Notes: generated by a model not told the origin, from the sequence alone. 64,000 bases of DNA from Pseudomonas parakoreensis (GCF_021602155.1 NZ_BQHY01000001.1:372001-436000), one strand, 5' to 3'. Numbered from the stretch's first letter, positions 27,889 through 36,817 are shown. Program-made: numbers and translations.

Positions 27889-29343
27889 TTAGCTCGGTCG
27901 ATAAACGCGCACATTGGCATGCCCCTCACTGAGCAAATGGTGAGCATGCAGGCGACTCATCACGCCTTTGTCGCAATACAGCAGGTACTGGCGAGTCGGA
28001 TCCAGCTCCTTGAAACGAGCGTTCACTGCGTAGAACGGCATCGTCTGTACTTCTATGCCGGCGAGTTCCAGCGGGTCATCCTCGGCCGCATCCGGGTGAC
28101 GGATGTCGATGACGATCTGACCGGCCAGCGCTTCGCCGACTTCTTCGATCTGCAAGTCCTGGCCCAATTCGTCGATCACTCGATCGATCGGCACCAGTTT
28201 GGCGTTTTCGAGCGCACGCTCGAGGACCGCCATGTCGAATTCTTTCTCTTCGTGCTCAACACGGTGGCGCTTGGCGGCGGTCTTCGGATTGACCGAGATG
28301 ACCCCGCAGTACTCCGGCATGTGCCGGGCGAAATCGGCGGTGCCGATCTCGTTGGCCGTGTCGATGATGTCCTGCTTGTGCGCAACGATCAGTGGGCGCA
28401 GGACCAGCTTGTCGGTCACGCAGTCGATCACCGACAGGTTCGGCAGCGTCTGGCTCGATACCTGGGAAATCGCTTCGCCGGTGACCAGCGCGTCGATGTG
28501 CAGCCGGTCGGCAATGGCCGACGATGCGCGCAACATCATACGCTTCAATACGACGCCCATATGACTGTTATCGACTTTGCCGAGAATTTCGCCCAACACT
28601 TCTTCGAACGGAACACTGACAAATAGCACGCGTTGCGAGCTGCCGTACTTCTTCCAGATGAAATGCGCGACTTCCATCACGCCCAGTTCGTGGGCACGCC
28701 CGCCCAGATTGAAGAAGCAGAAATGTGCCATCAGGCCGCGGCGCATGATCTGGTACGCGGCAACCGTCGAGTCAAAGCCGCCGGACATCAATACCAGCGT
28801 CTGCTCCAGGGCGCCGAGCGGGTAACCGCCAATACCGTTGTGCTGGCTGTGGATGACAAACAACCGTTGGTCGCGAACTTCGATGCGAACTTCGATTTCC
28901 GGGTCTTTGAGGTCGATTCCGGCCGCCCCGCATTCGCGACGCAGCTTGCTGCCGACGTATTTTTCGACGTCCATCGAGCTGAACGGATGCTTGCCTGCAC
29001 GTTTGCAGCGCACCGAGAAAATCTTCCCGGCCAGCACATCGCCGTAGTGCTGTTTGCACTTCTCGGTGATGTCGTCGAAGTCGCCCAGCGGGTATTCGTC
29101 GATCTGCAGAAAATGCGCGACACCAGGAGTACAAGTGAGGCGCTCGCCCATCTCTTTCAAGGCTTTGGGGTCGGTCACGCGGGTTTCCAGCTCGAGATTG
29201 TCCCACACACCGTTCACCACCACGGCCGGGTTCAGATCGCGGAGCACGGCGCGGATGTTCTTGGCCAGCTGGCGGATGAAACGCATCCGGACAGGGCGGC
29301 TTTTGATGGTGATCTCGGGGAAGACTTTTACGATTAGTTTCAT
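27889..29343 (-). CDS. thiI: tRNA 4-thiouridine synthetase / thiamine sulfurtransferase ThiI
   Basis: 484 residues: an N-terminal ferredoxin-like and THUMP domain, the PP-loop SGGFDST (adenylation of tRNA U8) and a C-terminal rhodanese domain with the persulfide Cys457 in YCDKGVMSR. It makes s4U8 in tRNA and can deliver sulfur for the thiamine thiazole. The ATG at 29343 ([15 protein letters not shown]) matches the family N-terminus; an in-frame extension to 29406 is rejected. It is divergent from glnA. Confidence 0.96.
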   Translation of the reverse strand: MKLIVKVFPEITIKSRPVRMRFIRQLAKNIRAVLRDLNPAVVVNGVWDNLELETRVTDPKALKEMGERLTCTPGVAHFLQIDEYPLGDFDDITEKCKQHYGDVLAGKIFSVRCKRAGKHPFSSMDVEKYVGSKLRRECGAAGIDLKDPEIEVRIEVRDQRLFVIHSQHNGIGGYPLGALEQTLVLMSGGFDSTVAAYQIMRRGLMAHFCFFNLGGRAHELGVMEVAHFIWKKYGSSQRVLFVSVPFEEVLGEILGKVDNSHMGVVLKRMMLRASSAIADRLHIDALVTGEAISQVSSQTLPNLSVIDCVTDKLVLRPLIVAHKQDIIDTANEIGTADFARHMPEYCGVISVNPKTAAKRHRVEHEEKEFDMAVLERALENAKLVPIDRVIDELGQDLQIEEVGEALAGQIVIDIRHPDAAEDDPLELAGIEVQTMPFYAVNARFKELDPTRQYLLYCDKGVMSRLHAHHLLSEGHANVRVYRPS

Positions 29344-29439
29344 GAAAACAGCGCGCGCAGGGCCAGCCGAAAAAGGGGGGCGCGGATTATAGCGGAAATT
29401 GCTCAAGGTTTAACCAGTTAATATGCAGAAGGTTTCACT

Positions 29440-29456
29440 TGCACCAAAACGGGTCA
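29440..29456 (+). promoter_or_regulatory. candidate NtrC-binding site upstream of glnA
   Basis: TGCACCA followed by a looser right half (GGGTCA), about 120 bp upstream of the glnA sigma-54 promoter, a normal enhancer distance. The left half matches the NtrC consensus; the right half is weak. Confidence 0.5.
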
Positions 29457-29559
29457 TTTCTGATTTGAAGCGCTACATTAAGGGGCGATAAATTCGCCTT
29501 TATGGCGCTTTCTTGCTTCGAAAGCGTGAAATTGGGGCAAAAAACCCATGCTGGGGCAC

Positions 29560-29575
29560 TGGCATGCAATTTGCT
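29560..29575 (+). promoter_or_regulatory. sigma-54 promoter of glnA
   Basis: TGGCATGCAATTTGCT matches the -24/-12 consensus TGGCACG-N4-TTGCW at all but one position and has exact GG-N10-GC spacing. The expected start is near 29586, giving an 86-nt leader. The 328-bp gap between thiI and glnA contains this promoter, the NtrC-like site and nothing else I recognise. Confidence 0.85.
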
Positions 29576-29671
29576 CCCTTGTGAGGCAGGTTGCCTTGGC
29601 AGAGTATCTGCGCCGGCATCACCCAAATTAAGGGCATCCACTACCAAGCCCTAAGCCACCCGGAGGACACT

Positions 29672-31078
29672 ATGTCGAAGTCGGTTCAACTCATCAAAGA
29701 TCATGACGTCAAGTGGATTGATCTGCGCTTCACGGACACCAAAGGCACTCAGCACCACGTGACCATGCCGGCTCGCGATGCGCTGGAAGACGACTTCTTC
29801 GAAGTCGGCAAGATGTTCGACGGTTCCTCCATCGCTGGCTGGAAAGGCATCGAAGCCTCCGACATGATCCTGCTGCCGGACGACGATACTGCCGTTCTCG
29901 ACCCGTTCACCGAAGACGCGACCCTGATCCTGGTTTGCGACATCATCGAACCTTCGACCATGCAAGGTTACGATCGCGACCCGCGCGCCATCGCGCACCG
30001 CGCCGAGGAATACCTGAAGACCACCGGTATCGGTGACACCGTCTTCGCCGGTCCAGAACCAGAATTCTTCATCTTCGACGAAGTGAAGTTCAAATCCGAC
30101 ATCTCCGGCTCGATGTTCAAGATCTACTCCGAGCAAGGTTCGTGGATGTCCGACCAGGACATCGAAGGCGGCAACAAAGGCCACCGTCCTGGTATCAAAG
30201 GCGGCTACTTCCCGGTTCCGCCGTTCGACCACGACCACGAAATTCGTACTGCCATGTGCAACGCACTGGAAGAGATGGGCCAGACCGTTGAAGTTCACCA
30301 CCACGAAGTGGCGACTGCCGGTCAGAACGAAATCGGTGTCAAGTTCAACACCCTGGTGAAAAAAGCTGACGAAGTTCAGACCCTGAAATACGTTGTCCAC
30401 AACGTTGCCGACGCTTACGGCCGCACTGCGACCTTCATGCCGAAGCCACTGTACGGCGACAACGGCTCGGGCATGCACGTACACATGTCCATCGCCAAAG
30501 ACGGCAAGAACACCTTCGCTGGCGAAGGCTATGCCGGCCTGTCCGAAACCGCCCTGTACTTCATCGGCGGTATCATCAAGCACGGTAAGGCCCTGAACGG
30601 TTTCACCAACCCGGCCACCAACTCCTACAAGCGTCTGGTGCCAGGTTTCGAAGCGCCGGTAATGCTGGCCTACTCGGCTCGCAACCGCTCCGCCTCGATC
30701 CGTATTCCTTACGTCAACAGCCCACGCGGCCGTCGTATCGAAGCTCGTTTCCCGGATCCGGCTGCCAACCCGTACCTGGCATTCGCAGCACTGCTGATGG
30801 CCGGTCTGGACGGTATCCAGAACAAGATCCACCCTGGCGATGCCGCTGACAAAAACCTGTACGACCTGCCGCCTGAAGAGGCGAAAGAAATCCCACAGGT
30901 TTGCGGCAGCCTGAAAGAAGCCCTGGAAGAGCTGGACAAGGGCCGTGCGTTCCTGACCAAGGGCGGCGTATTCTCCGACGACTTCATCGACGCTTACATC
31001 GCGCTGAAATCCGAAGAAGAAATCAAGGTCCGTACCTTCGTACACCCACTGGAATATGAGCTGTACTACAGCTGCTGA
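29672..31078 (+). CDS. glnA: glutamine synthetase, type I
   Basis: 468 residues. It makes glutamine from glutamate, ammonia and ATP as a cytoplasmic dodecamer, the entry point of nitrogen assimilation. Family blocks present are [31 protein letters not shown] and the adenylylation site Tyr397 in [13 protein letters not shown], so it is subject to GlnE control. GGAGG lies 5 nt before the ATG. It is driven by a sigma-54 promoter and presumably activated by NtrC, encoded 4 kb downstream. Confidence 0.98.
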   Translation: MSKSVQLIKDHDVKWIDLRFTDTKGTQHHVTMPARDALEDDFFEVGKMFDGSSIAGWKGIEASDMILLPDDDTAVLDPFTEDATLILVCDIIEPSTMQGYDRDPRAIAHRAEEYLKTTGIGDTVFAGPEPEFFIFDEVKFKSDISGSMFKIYSEQGSWMSDQDIEGGNKGHRPGIKGGYFPVPPFDHDHEIRTAMCNALEEMGQTVEVHHHEVATAGQNEIGVKFNTLVKKADEVQTLKYVVHNVADAYGRTATFMPKPLYGDNGSGMHVHMSIAKDGKNTFAGEGYAGLSETALYFIGGIIKHGKALNGFTNPATNSYKRLVPGFEAPVMLAYSARNRSASIRIPYVNSPRGRRIEARFPDPAANPYLAFAALLMAGLDGIQNKIHPGDAADKNLYDLPPEEAKEIPQVCGSLKEALEELDKGRAFLTKGGVFSDDFIDAYIALKSEEEIKVRTFVHPLEYELYYSC

Positions 31079-31113
31079 TCCGGTAGCGCCGCGCCACGCG
31101 GCGTGACAAAAAG

Positions 31114-31138
31114 AGGCCTCCTTCGGGAGGCCTTTTTA
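31114..31138 (+). terminator. Rho-independent terminator of glnA
   Basis: An 8-bp stem AGGCCTCC / GGAGGCCT with a TTCG tetraloop, followed by five T, 35 bp after the glnA stop. Confidence 0.9.
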
Positions 31139-31171
31139 TTGCCCACGATTTATGAAGCTACACAAATCCCC

Positions 31172-31262
31172 TGTGGGAGCGAGCCTGCTCGCGAATACGG
31201 TGGGTCATTGACGGGGATGGCGACTGATGCGCCGCCTTCGCGAGCAGGCTCGCTCTCACAGG
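31172..31262. repeat. REP doublet, family B
   Basis: Inverted arms about 31172-31195 and 31237-31262 with the GAGCGAGCCTGCTCGCG core; the right arm reads GCTCTCAC with one mismatch. It lies between the glnA terminator and the DUF4124 genes. Confidence 0.85.
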
Positions 31263-31364
31263 GGATTTTGGCGTCTGAATGATCTCCGGATATGTCCCGG
31301 GCTGGGCCAACCGCCGCACCCTGACCTATGCTGCACCCCATCGCTTTCTTTCCCGGTCGATTTC

Positions 31365-31877
31365 ATGGGTCGCACCTTTCTCTACATTCTGCTGTTGATC
31401 GCCTTGCCCGCCGCCGCGCAGATCTACAAGTACACCGACGCCAACGGCAACACGGTCTACAGCGATCACTCGCCGGACGGCGTCAAAGCGCAACCGCTTG
31501 AGTTGCCGCCACTTAACAGCGTCGAGCCGCAAGCATCGGGCTCAGCGACGCCCACCAGCACCGACAACCGACCATCTGCACGCAGCGCCTACGAGGTGCT
31601 GGAGCTGACCGGCCTGCCCAGCGAAGAAGCGCTGCGCGCCAACAACGGCACCTTCACTGTCAATGTGCTGATCAAGCCGCGCCTGCAGGCGCCACACCAA
31701 TTGAGGCTGGTGCTGGACGACGCGCCTTACGGCCAGCCGAGCAATGTGCCAATCCTGCAACTGGTGAATGTCGATCGCGGCGAGCATCATCTCGCGGTGC
31801 AGGTGATCGACGGCGAAACGATCATCCAGCAGAGCCCAACAGTGGTGTTCACCGTGCAGCGGGTGCACAAGCCATGA
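31365..31877 (+). CDS. DUF4124 domain-containing exported protein
   Basis: 170 residues: a signal peptide (MGRTFLYILLLIALPAAAQ), then the DUF4124 module IYKYTDANGNTVYSDHSPDG, a low-complexity Ser/Thr/Pro linker and a C-terminal beta domain (PRLQAPHQLRLVLDDAPYG...VDRGEHHLAVQVIDGE). Function is unknown; probably periplasmic. ATG 31365 is chosen because the signal peptide starts there. Its stop overlaps the start of a second gene of the same layout (ATGA). Confidence 0.85.
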   Translation: MGRTFLYILLLIALPAAAQIYKYTDANGNTVYSDHSPDGVKAQPLELPPLNSVEPQASGSATPTSTDNRPSARSAYEVLELTGLPSEEALRANNGTFTVNVLIKPRLQAPHQLRLVLDDAPYGQPSNVPILQLVNVDRGEHHLAVQVIDGETIIQQSPTVVFTVQRVHKP

Positions 31878-32491
31878 AGATTTTCTGGCTGATCCTGTGC
31901 CTGTTGGCCCTGCCCGTTTCGGCGGAGGTCTTCACCTACGTCGATGCGCAGGGTAATCGCGTCTACACCGATCAGCCGCGCGGCAATGCCAAGCGCGTTC
32001 CCATCGCAACCAGCAACCGCATGTCGGCCAACCCCACGGTCGCTGCGCCGATCAACGCCGCAAAAAAATCCCCGGAACAACCGCTGTTTCACTACGACAT
32101 GCTGCGCATCCTCATCCCCGAGCCGGACGCGACCCTTCGCAGCAGCGCGGGCGAGGTGATCGTCAGCGTCACCAGCGAACCGGGTCTACAGCAGGGTCAC
32201 CGCTATCGCCTGCTGCTGGACGGACAAGCCACTGGCGAGCCGGGCCTGAGTCCTGTTTTCCCGCTGAGCAACATTGATCGCGGCAGCCATAACCTGTCAG
32301 TGGAAATCCTCGATGAGCAGGGCCGCACCGTCGAACGCACCGCCAACCAGCCGTTCCACATGCTGCGCATCTCGCTGGCACAAAAACGCCAAGTCAAACC
32401 CTGCGTCAGCGAGGACTACGGCGTGCGCCCGGAATGCCCATTGAAAGACAAACCCGCCGAAGAAAAAAATCCCTTCCTGCGCTTCTTCTAA
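31874..32491 (+). CDS. DUF4124 domain-containing exported protein (paralogue of the upstream gene)
   Basis: 205 residues with a signal peptide (MKIFWLILCLLALPVSA), then VFTYVDAQGNRVYTDQPRG and a C-terminal domain (GHRYRLLLDGQATGEPG...NIDRGSHNLSVEILDEQGR) that repeats the upstream protein's plan, so the two arose by duplication. It is translationally coupled to it. They lie between glnA and ntrBC, which suggests but does not prove a link to nitrogen control. Confidence 0.85.
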   Translation: MKIFWLILCLLALPVSAEVFTYVDAQGNRVYTDQPRGNAKRVPIATSNRMSANPTVAAPINAAKKSPEQPLFHYDMLRILIPEPDATLRSSAGEVIVSVTSEPGLQQGHRYRLLLDGQATGEPGLSPVFPLSNIDRGSHNLSVEILDEQGRTVERTANQPFHMLRISLAQKRQVKPCVSEDYGVRPECPLKDKPAEEKNPFLRFF

Positions 32492-32504
32492 CGCTGTTCA
32501 GCTT

Positions 32505-32522
32505 TGCGCACTATATTGGTGC
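32505..32522 (+). promoter_or_regulatory. candidate NtrC-binding site upstream of ntrB
   Basis: TGCGCACTATATTGGTGC carries GCAC and GGTGC half sites in the NtrC arrangement, about 200 bp before ntrB. A weak GG-N10-GC element (TGGTTTGGTTTTTGCA, 32650-32665) follows. Together they hint at autoregulation of ntrBC; the promoter itself is uncertain. Confidence 0.5.
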
Positions 32523-32722
32523 ATAAGACTGCACCGTACTCACATTTCAACCCAATTTGGTTCGAAACTTCACGCCCTGAGCACATTGGCGCCACGCAAG
32601 CGAGCGTCAAACGCCTGTTTCAGGGGACGAACGCTTCTTTTCGGAGCCTTGGTTTGGTTTTTGCATTTTCCGTTTAACGACGCCTGCTTCTTGCGCACGC
32701 TCCGCCCCCAAAAGAGGCTCCG

Positions 32723-33808
32723 ATGACTATTAGCGACGCAATCCACCGTTTGCTGCTCGACAACCTGACCACCGCTACCATCCTGCTCGACGCCGAATTG
32801 CGCCTTGAGTACATGAACCCGGCGGCCGAGATGCTGCTGGCCATCAGCGGCCAGCGCAGCCATGGGCAGTTCATCAGCGAGTTGTTCACCGAGTCTACCG
32901 AGGCGCTCAACTCGCTGCGTCAGGCAGTCGAACAGGCGCACCCGTTCACCAAGCGCGAAGCGATGCTCACCGCCCTCACCGGCCAGACCCTTACCGTGGA
33001 CTACGCGGTGACGCCGATCCTCAGCAACGGCGCAACCATGCTCTTGCTGGAAGTGCACCCGCGTGACCGCCTGCTGCGGATCACCAAGGAAGAGGCGCAG
33101 TTGTCCAAGCAGGAAACCAGCAAAATGCTGGTGCGCGGTCTGGCCCATGAGATCAAGAATCCGCTCGGCGGCATCCGTGGCGCCGCGCAATTGCTGGCCC
33201 GCGAGTTGCCGGAAGACAGCCTGCGCGACTACACCAACGTGATCATTGAAGAGGCCGACCGCCTGCGTAATCTGGTCGACCGCATGCTCGGCTCGAACAA
33301 GCTGCCATCGCTGGCGCTGTGCAACGTCCACGAAGTGCTCGAACGCGTCTGCCAACTGGTCGAGGCGGAAAGCCAGGGCTGCATCACTTTGGTGCGCGAC
33401 TACGACCCGAGCATTCCCGACGTATTGATCGACCGCGAACAAATGATTCAGGCCGTGCTGAACATCGTGCGCAACGCGATGCAGGCGATCAGCAGCCAGA
33501 ACGAGCTGCGTCTGGGGCGCATCAGCCTGCGCACCCGGACCATGCGCCAGTTCACCATCGGCCACGTCCGCCATCGCCTGGTAACCAAGATCGAAATCAT
33601 CGACAACGGCCCGGGGATCCCGGCGGAACTTCAGGAAACCATCTTCTTTCCCATGGTCAGCGGCCGCCCGGACGGTACCGGGCTGGGCCTGGCCATCACC
33701 CAGAACATCATCAGCCAGCACCAGGGCCTGATCGAGTGTGACAGCCACCCCGGCCACACCACGTTCTCGATCTTTCTGCCACTGGAACAAGGAGCCACAT
33801 CGACATGA
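32723..33808 (+). CDS. ntrB: nitrogen regulation sensor kinase NtrB
   Basis: 361 residues: an N-terminal PAS domain (about 10-110), then the H box LAHEIKNPLGG with His142, the N box region (VLNIVRNAMQA) and the DNGPGIP and GTGLGLAI ATP-binding motifs. A soluble kinase that, with PII, phosphorylates NtrC when nitrogen is scarce. It overlaps ntrC by four bases (33805-33808). Confidence 0.97.
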   Translation: MTISDAIHRLLLDNLTTATILLDAELRLEYMNPAAEMLLAISGQRSHGQFISELFTESTEALNSLRQAVEQAHPFTKREAMLTALTGQTLTVDYAVTPILSNGATMLLLEVHPRDRLLRITKEEAQLSKQETSKMLVRGLAHEIKNPLGGIRGAAQLLARELPEDSLRDYTNVIIEEADRLRNLVDRMLGSNKLPSLALCNVHEVLERVCQLVEAESQGCITLVRDYDPSIPDVLIDREQMIQAVLNIVRNAMQAISSQNELRLGRISLRTRTMRQFTIGHVRHRLVTKIEIIDNGPGIPAELQETIFFPMVSGRPDGTGLGLAITQNIISQHQGLIECDSHPGHTTFSIFLPLEQGATST

Positions 33809-35241
33809 GCCGTAGTGAAACCGTGTGGATCGTCGATGACGACCGTTCTATCCGTTGGGTTCTGGAAAAAGCCTTGCAGCAGGAAGGCATGACCACGCAG
33901 AGCTTCGACAGCGCCGATGGCGTGATGAGTCGTCTGGCCCGTCAGCAGCCTGATGTGATCATTTCCGACATCCGCATGCCGGGCGCCAGTGGCCTCGATC
34001 TGCTGGCGCGCATCCGCGAACAGCACCCACGGTTGCCGGTCATCATCATGACCGCTCACTCCGACCTGGACAGCGCCGTCGCCTCCTATCAGGGCGGAGC
34101 GTTCGAGTACCTGCCCAAGCCGTTCGATGTTGACGAGGCGGTGTCGCTGGTCAAGCGCGCCAATCAGCATGCGCAGGAACAGCAAGGCCTGGAAGTGGTA
34201 CCCGCGCTGACCCGTACCCCGGAAATCATCGGTGAAGCACCGGCGATGCAGGAAGTGTTTCGCGCCATCGGCCGCTTGAGCCACTCCAACATCACGGTGT
34301 TGATCAACGGCGAGTCCGGCACCGGTAAAGAACTGGTGGCCCACGCCCTGCACCGCCACAGCCCGCGCGCGGCCTCGCCGTTCATCGCACTGAACATGGC
34401 GGCGATCCCCAAGGACCTGATGGAGTCCGAGCTGTTCGGCCACGAGAAAGGCGCGTTCACCGGCGCGGCCAACCTGCGTCGCGGGCGTTTCGAACAGGCG
34501 GACGGCGGCACGCTGTTCCTTGATGAAATCGGCGACATGCCAGCCGATACCCAGACCCGTTTGCTGCGGGTGCTGGCCGATGGCGAGTTCTATCGCGTTG
34601 GCGGGCATGTGCCGGTCAAGGTCGACGTGCGGATCATTGCCGCGACCCACCAGAACCTGGAAACCCTGGTGCACGCCGGCAAATTCCGTGAGGACTTGTT
34701 CCACCGCCTCAACGTGATCCGCATCCACATTCCGCGCCTGTCGGACCGTCGCGAAGACATCCCGACCCTGGCCAAACACTTCCTCAGCCGCGCCGCGCAA
34801 GAACTGGCGGTGGAACCGAAGCTGCTGAAAAGCGAGACTGAGGAATACCTGAAGAACCTGCCATGGCCGGGCAACGTGCGGCAGCTGGAGAACACCTGCC
34901 GCTGGATCACCGTGATGGCCTCCGGTCGCGAAGTGCACATCAGTGACCTGCCGCCGGAACTGCTGAGCCTGCCGCAGGATTCGGCACCGGTGACCAATTG
35001 GGAGCAGGCGCTGCGTCAGTGGGCCGATCAAGCCTTGGCCCGTGGCCAGTCGAGCCTGCTCGACAGCGCAGTGCCGGCTTTCGAACGGATCATGATCGAG
35101 ACCGCGCTGAAGCACACGGCCGGACGCCGGCGTGATGCGGCGGTATTGCTCGGCTGGGGGCGTAATACCCTGACGCGCAAGATCAAGGAATTGGGAATGA
35201 AAGTGGATGGCGGGGAAGATGATGAGGGGGATGAGGGCTAA
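33805..35241 (+). CDS. ntrC: nitrogen regulation response regulator NtrC
   Basis: 478 residues: a receiver domain (phospho-acceptor Asp55 in ISDIRMPG), a sigma-54-interacting AAA+ domain with Walker A GESGTGKE and the GAFTGA loop, and a C-terminal Fis-type helix-turn-helix ([23 protein letters not shown]). It activates sigma-54 promoters, with glnA and the adjacent small RNA as likely targets in this window. It is translationally coupled to ntrB. Confidence 0.98.
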   Translation: MSRSETVWIVDDDRSIRWVLEKALQQEGMTTQSFDSADGVMSRLARQQPDVIISDIRMPGASGLDLLARIREQHPRLPVIIMTAHSDLDSAVASYQGGAFEYLPKPFDVDEAVSLVKRANQHAQEQQGLEVVPALTRTPEIIGEAPAMQEVFRAIGRLSHSNITVLINGESGTGKELVAHALHRHSPRAASPFIALNMAAIPKDLMESELFGHEKGAFTGAANLRRGRFEQADGGTLFLDEIGDMPADTQTRLLRVLADGEFYRVGGHVPVKVDVRIIAATHQNLETLVHAGKFREDLFHRLNVIRIHIPRLSDRREDIPTLAKHFLSRAAQELAVEPKLLKSETEEYLKNLPWPGNVRQLENTCRWITVMASGREVHISDLPPELLSLPQDSAPVTNWEQALRQWADQALARGQSSLLDSAVPAFERIMIETALKHTAGRRRDAAVLLGWGRNTLTRKIKELGMKVDGGEDDEGDEG

Positions 35242-35262
35242 GCCCCTCCTCTAATCGTCCGC

Positions 35263-35340
35263 AAAAAGATCGCAGCCTTCGGCAGCTCCTGCAGAGAATG
35301 TATAGCCCTGCAGGAGATGTCGAAGGCTGCGATCTTTTTT
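35263..35340. repeat. REP doublet, family C
   Basis: Inverted arms about 35263-35293 and 35308-35340 with the GATCGCAGCCTTCGGCAGCT core; the right arm is slightly diverged (GAGATGTCGAAGG). It starts 22 bp after ntrC and ends in a T-run, so it may terminate ntrBC. Confidence 0.85.
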
Positions 35341-35430
35341 TGTGTGCACCGCCACAAGGCACGGCGAACCGCAATTGGGCATATCTCACTGATCAAAAAA
35401 ACACCAACCGGGTTCAAAGCTCCAACCAAG

Positions 35431-35483
35431 CAGATGCACGAAAGCCCCGATTTACGGGGCTTTCGTGCATCTGAAGCTTTTTT
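35431..35483 (+). terminator. long perfect hairpin with T-run upstream of the sRNA promoter
   Basis: A 19-bp perfect stem (35431-35449 / 35455-35473) with a 5-nt ATTTA loop, followed by AAGCTTTTTTCT. It looks like a Rho-independent terminator on the plus strand and would insulate the small-RNA gene from ntrC read-through, or end a short transcript arising at 35341-35430. Confidence 0.7.
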
Positions 35484-35503
35484 CTGTTTCGAAATACTAA
35501 AAC

Positions 35504-35519
35504 TGGCACGCCGCCTGCA
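35504..35519 (+). promoter_or_regulatory. sigma-54 promoter of the NrsZ-like small RNA
   Basis: TGGCACGCCGCCTGCA agrees with the consensus TGGCACG-N4-TTGCA except for one base, with exact GG-N10-GC spacing. The predicted start is near 35530. No coding region follows on this strand, only the three hairpin modules. Confidence 0.8.
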
Positions 35520-35529
35520 ATATCCCTCA

Positions 35530-35756
35530 CAGGTGATTCGATTCACCACCCGTTTCGGGGGCCTTGGTACAGGCAGGCCGGGGATTCCCCTCTTTACACC
35601 GGGTTCAAACCGCAACGCGGCGAACCCACCCTTTTGGGATCCTTGGTACAGGCAGGCCGGGGGTTCCCTCTTTACACCGGACCGACGCTCTCAGCGAAGT
35701 CCACCCCGTTTTGGGAACCCCGGTACAGGCAGGCCGGGGATTCCCGCTTTTATTGC
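35530..35756 (+). ncRNA. nrsZ: nitrogen-regulated small RNA, NrsZ-like
   Basis: About 227 nt from the predicted sigma-54 start to a terminator. It contains three similar modules (hairpins 35557-35590, 35636-35668 and 35713-35745; spacing 79 and 77 bp), each with a G/C-rich stem around the identical loop TACAGGCAGG; the last hairpin is followed by GCTTTTATT. In P. aeruginosa, NrsZ is a 226-nt RNA near ntrC, induced by NtrBC/RpoN under nitrogen limitation, processed into three similar modules and controlling rhlA (literature recalled). Position, promoter, length and three-module form all agree; sequence identity with PAO1 NrsZ was not checked. Confidence 0.78.
35557..35745 (+). repeat. tandem triplicate hairpin module inside the small RNA
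   Basis: Three direct copies of a unit of about 78 bp, conserved around GGTACAGGCAGGCCGGGG at 35566, 35645 and 35722. The stems differ by compensating or G-U changes while the loop is invariant, the pattern of selected RNA structure rather than of a protein repeat. Confidence 0.88.
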
Positions 35757-36190
35757 TCCCGGAGATGGATCTCCAGCCGCCAGCGGTCATCGACCTTGCT
35801 CCCGGCCCATTCCCCTTGCAGCGGCCGCGCCGCCAGCACTGTCAACAACAGCCCACCGTCACTCACTCGCGTACGCCAGTTCACATCCTTGCCATTGAGC
35901 TTGAGCTGGCCCTTCTGCGCGCGGCCTTCAGCCTGAAACAACAAGGCCACGGTACCGTCGATGATCTCCCCGTGCAGCTTCGGCTCATTGTTGAACCACA
36001 CCACCAGGCCGTCAGCGGTCACGTCAACCTGCTGCAGCACGCTCGGGTCCGGCGTGGTCAGGCGACCGATCATCAAGCCGACCATCAAGCCGAAAATCGC
36101 CAGCGAACCGATCACCCGCGGGAATAGTTTCGAACGCGGGTCGGCTGGCGGCGTAGAATGCGCGTCATCTTTACCTGCGGAGCCGTGCAT
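35750..36190 (-). CDS. small membrane-anchored protein of unknown function
   Basis: 146 residues: a polar N-terminus, one transmembrane helix (VIGSLAIFGLMVGLMIG, about 26-42), then a periplasmic domain of about 100 residues (VTADGLVVWFNNEPKLHGEI...VNWRTRVSDGGLLLTVLA). No family is recognised. Its stop codon lies within the end of the NrsZ-like RNA on the other strand. The only upstream ATG, at 36190, overlaps the trmL ATG on the opposite strand (shared CATG) and has no clear ribosome-binding site, so the true start may differ. Confidence 0.7.
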   Translation of the reverse strand: MHGSAGKDDAHSTPPADPRSKLFPRVIGSLAIFGLMVGLMIGRLTTPDPSVLQQVDVTADGLVVWFNNEPKLHGEIIDGTVALLFQAEGRAQKGQLKLNGKDVNWRTRVSDGGLLLTVLAARPLQGEWAGSKVDDRWRLEIHLREQ

Positions 36191-36644
36191 GTTTCACGTC
36201 ATCCTTTTTCAACCAGAAATTCCGCCGAACACCGGCAACGTTATCAGGCTGTGCGCCAACAGTGGCTGCCACCTGCATTTGATCGAACCGCTGGGTTTCG
36301 AGATGGACGACAAGCGCTTGCGCCGGGCCGGACTCGACTACCACGAATATGCCACGTTGCAGCGCCACGCCGACCTCGCCAGCTGCCTGGAGAGCCTCGG
36401 CAACCCACGGCTGTTCGCCTTCACCACCAAGGGCTCGCGGCCGTTTCACGATGCCGCGTTCGTCCCGGGCGATGCGTTCATCTTCGGCCCGGAAAGCCGT
36501 GGCCTGCCACCGGAAGTGCTCGACGCCCTGCCCGCCGAGCAGCGTCTGCGCCTGCCGATGCGTGAAGGCTGCCGCAGCCTGAACCTGTCCAACACTGTGG
36601 CGGTGGCCGTGTACGAAGCGTGGCGGCAGAACGACTTCAAATAA
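36189..36644 (+). CDS. trmL: tRNA (cytidine/uridine-34-2'-O)-methyltransferase
   Basis: A 151-residue minimal SPOUT (TrmL/YibK) enzyme that methylates the wobble-base ribose of leucine tRNAs. The N-terminal LFQPEIPPNTGNVIRLCAN and the knotted C-terminus (IFGPESRGLP, LNLSNTVAVAVYEAWRQ) are intact. GGAG lies about 7 nt before the ATG. A longer in-frame reading from 35961 is rejected because the family N-terminus starts here. Confidence 0.95.
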   Translation: MFHVILFQPEIPPNTGNVIRLCANSGCHLHLIEPLGFEMDDKRLRRAGLDYHEYATLQRHADLASCLESLGNPRLFAFTTKGSRPFHDAAFVPGDAFIFGPESRGLPPEVLDALPAEQRLRLPMREGCRSLNLSNTVAVAVYEAWRQNDFK

Positions 36645-36655
36645 CCACCCGATCC

Positions 36656-36740
36656 TGTAGGAGCTGCCGCAGGCTGCGATCTTTTGATCCTGTTTTTGAA
36701 GATCAAGATCAAAAGATCGCAGCCTGCGGCAGCTCCTACA
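36656..36740. repeat. REP doublet, family C
   Basis: Inverted 30-bp arms 36656-36685 and 36711-36740, variant core GATCGCAGCCTGCGGCAGCT. It separates the convergent trmL and secB genes. Confidence 0.88.
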
Positions 36741-36771
36741 TGAAGTCATGAAGTCTGTATTCCAACCCAAG

Positions 36772-36799
36772 AAAAAAGCGCCCGTTACGGCGCTTTTTT
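36772..36799 (-). terminator. terminator of the secB transcript
   Basis: A stem of about 11 bp (AAAAAAGCGCC / GGCGCTTTTTT) around a 6-nt loop, T-rich on either strand. It lies just past the secB stop and probably works in both directions. Confidence 0.85.
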
Positions 36800-36817
36800 C
36801 GTTGTCGCTCAAACCGC

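Noticed and set aside
35557-35745. CRISPR-like array
   Set aside because: Only three copies, units adjoining without unique spacers of constant size, and no cas genes.
35530-35756. CrcZ/CrcY/CrcX-type RNA as an identity for the sigma-54 transcript
   Set aside because: Those RNAs carry several A-rich CA motifs for Hfq/Crc; none is present here, while position after ntrC and the three modules fit NrsZ.
35317-35898. A plus-strand frame with repeated GTGRPGIP-like peptides
   Set aside because: The peptide repeat only reflects the tandem RNA hairpin modules; copies are not in a constant frame (79 and 77 bp apart), so coding is unlikely.
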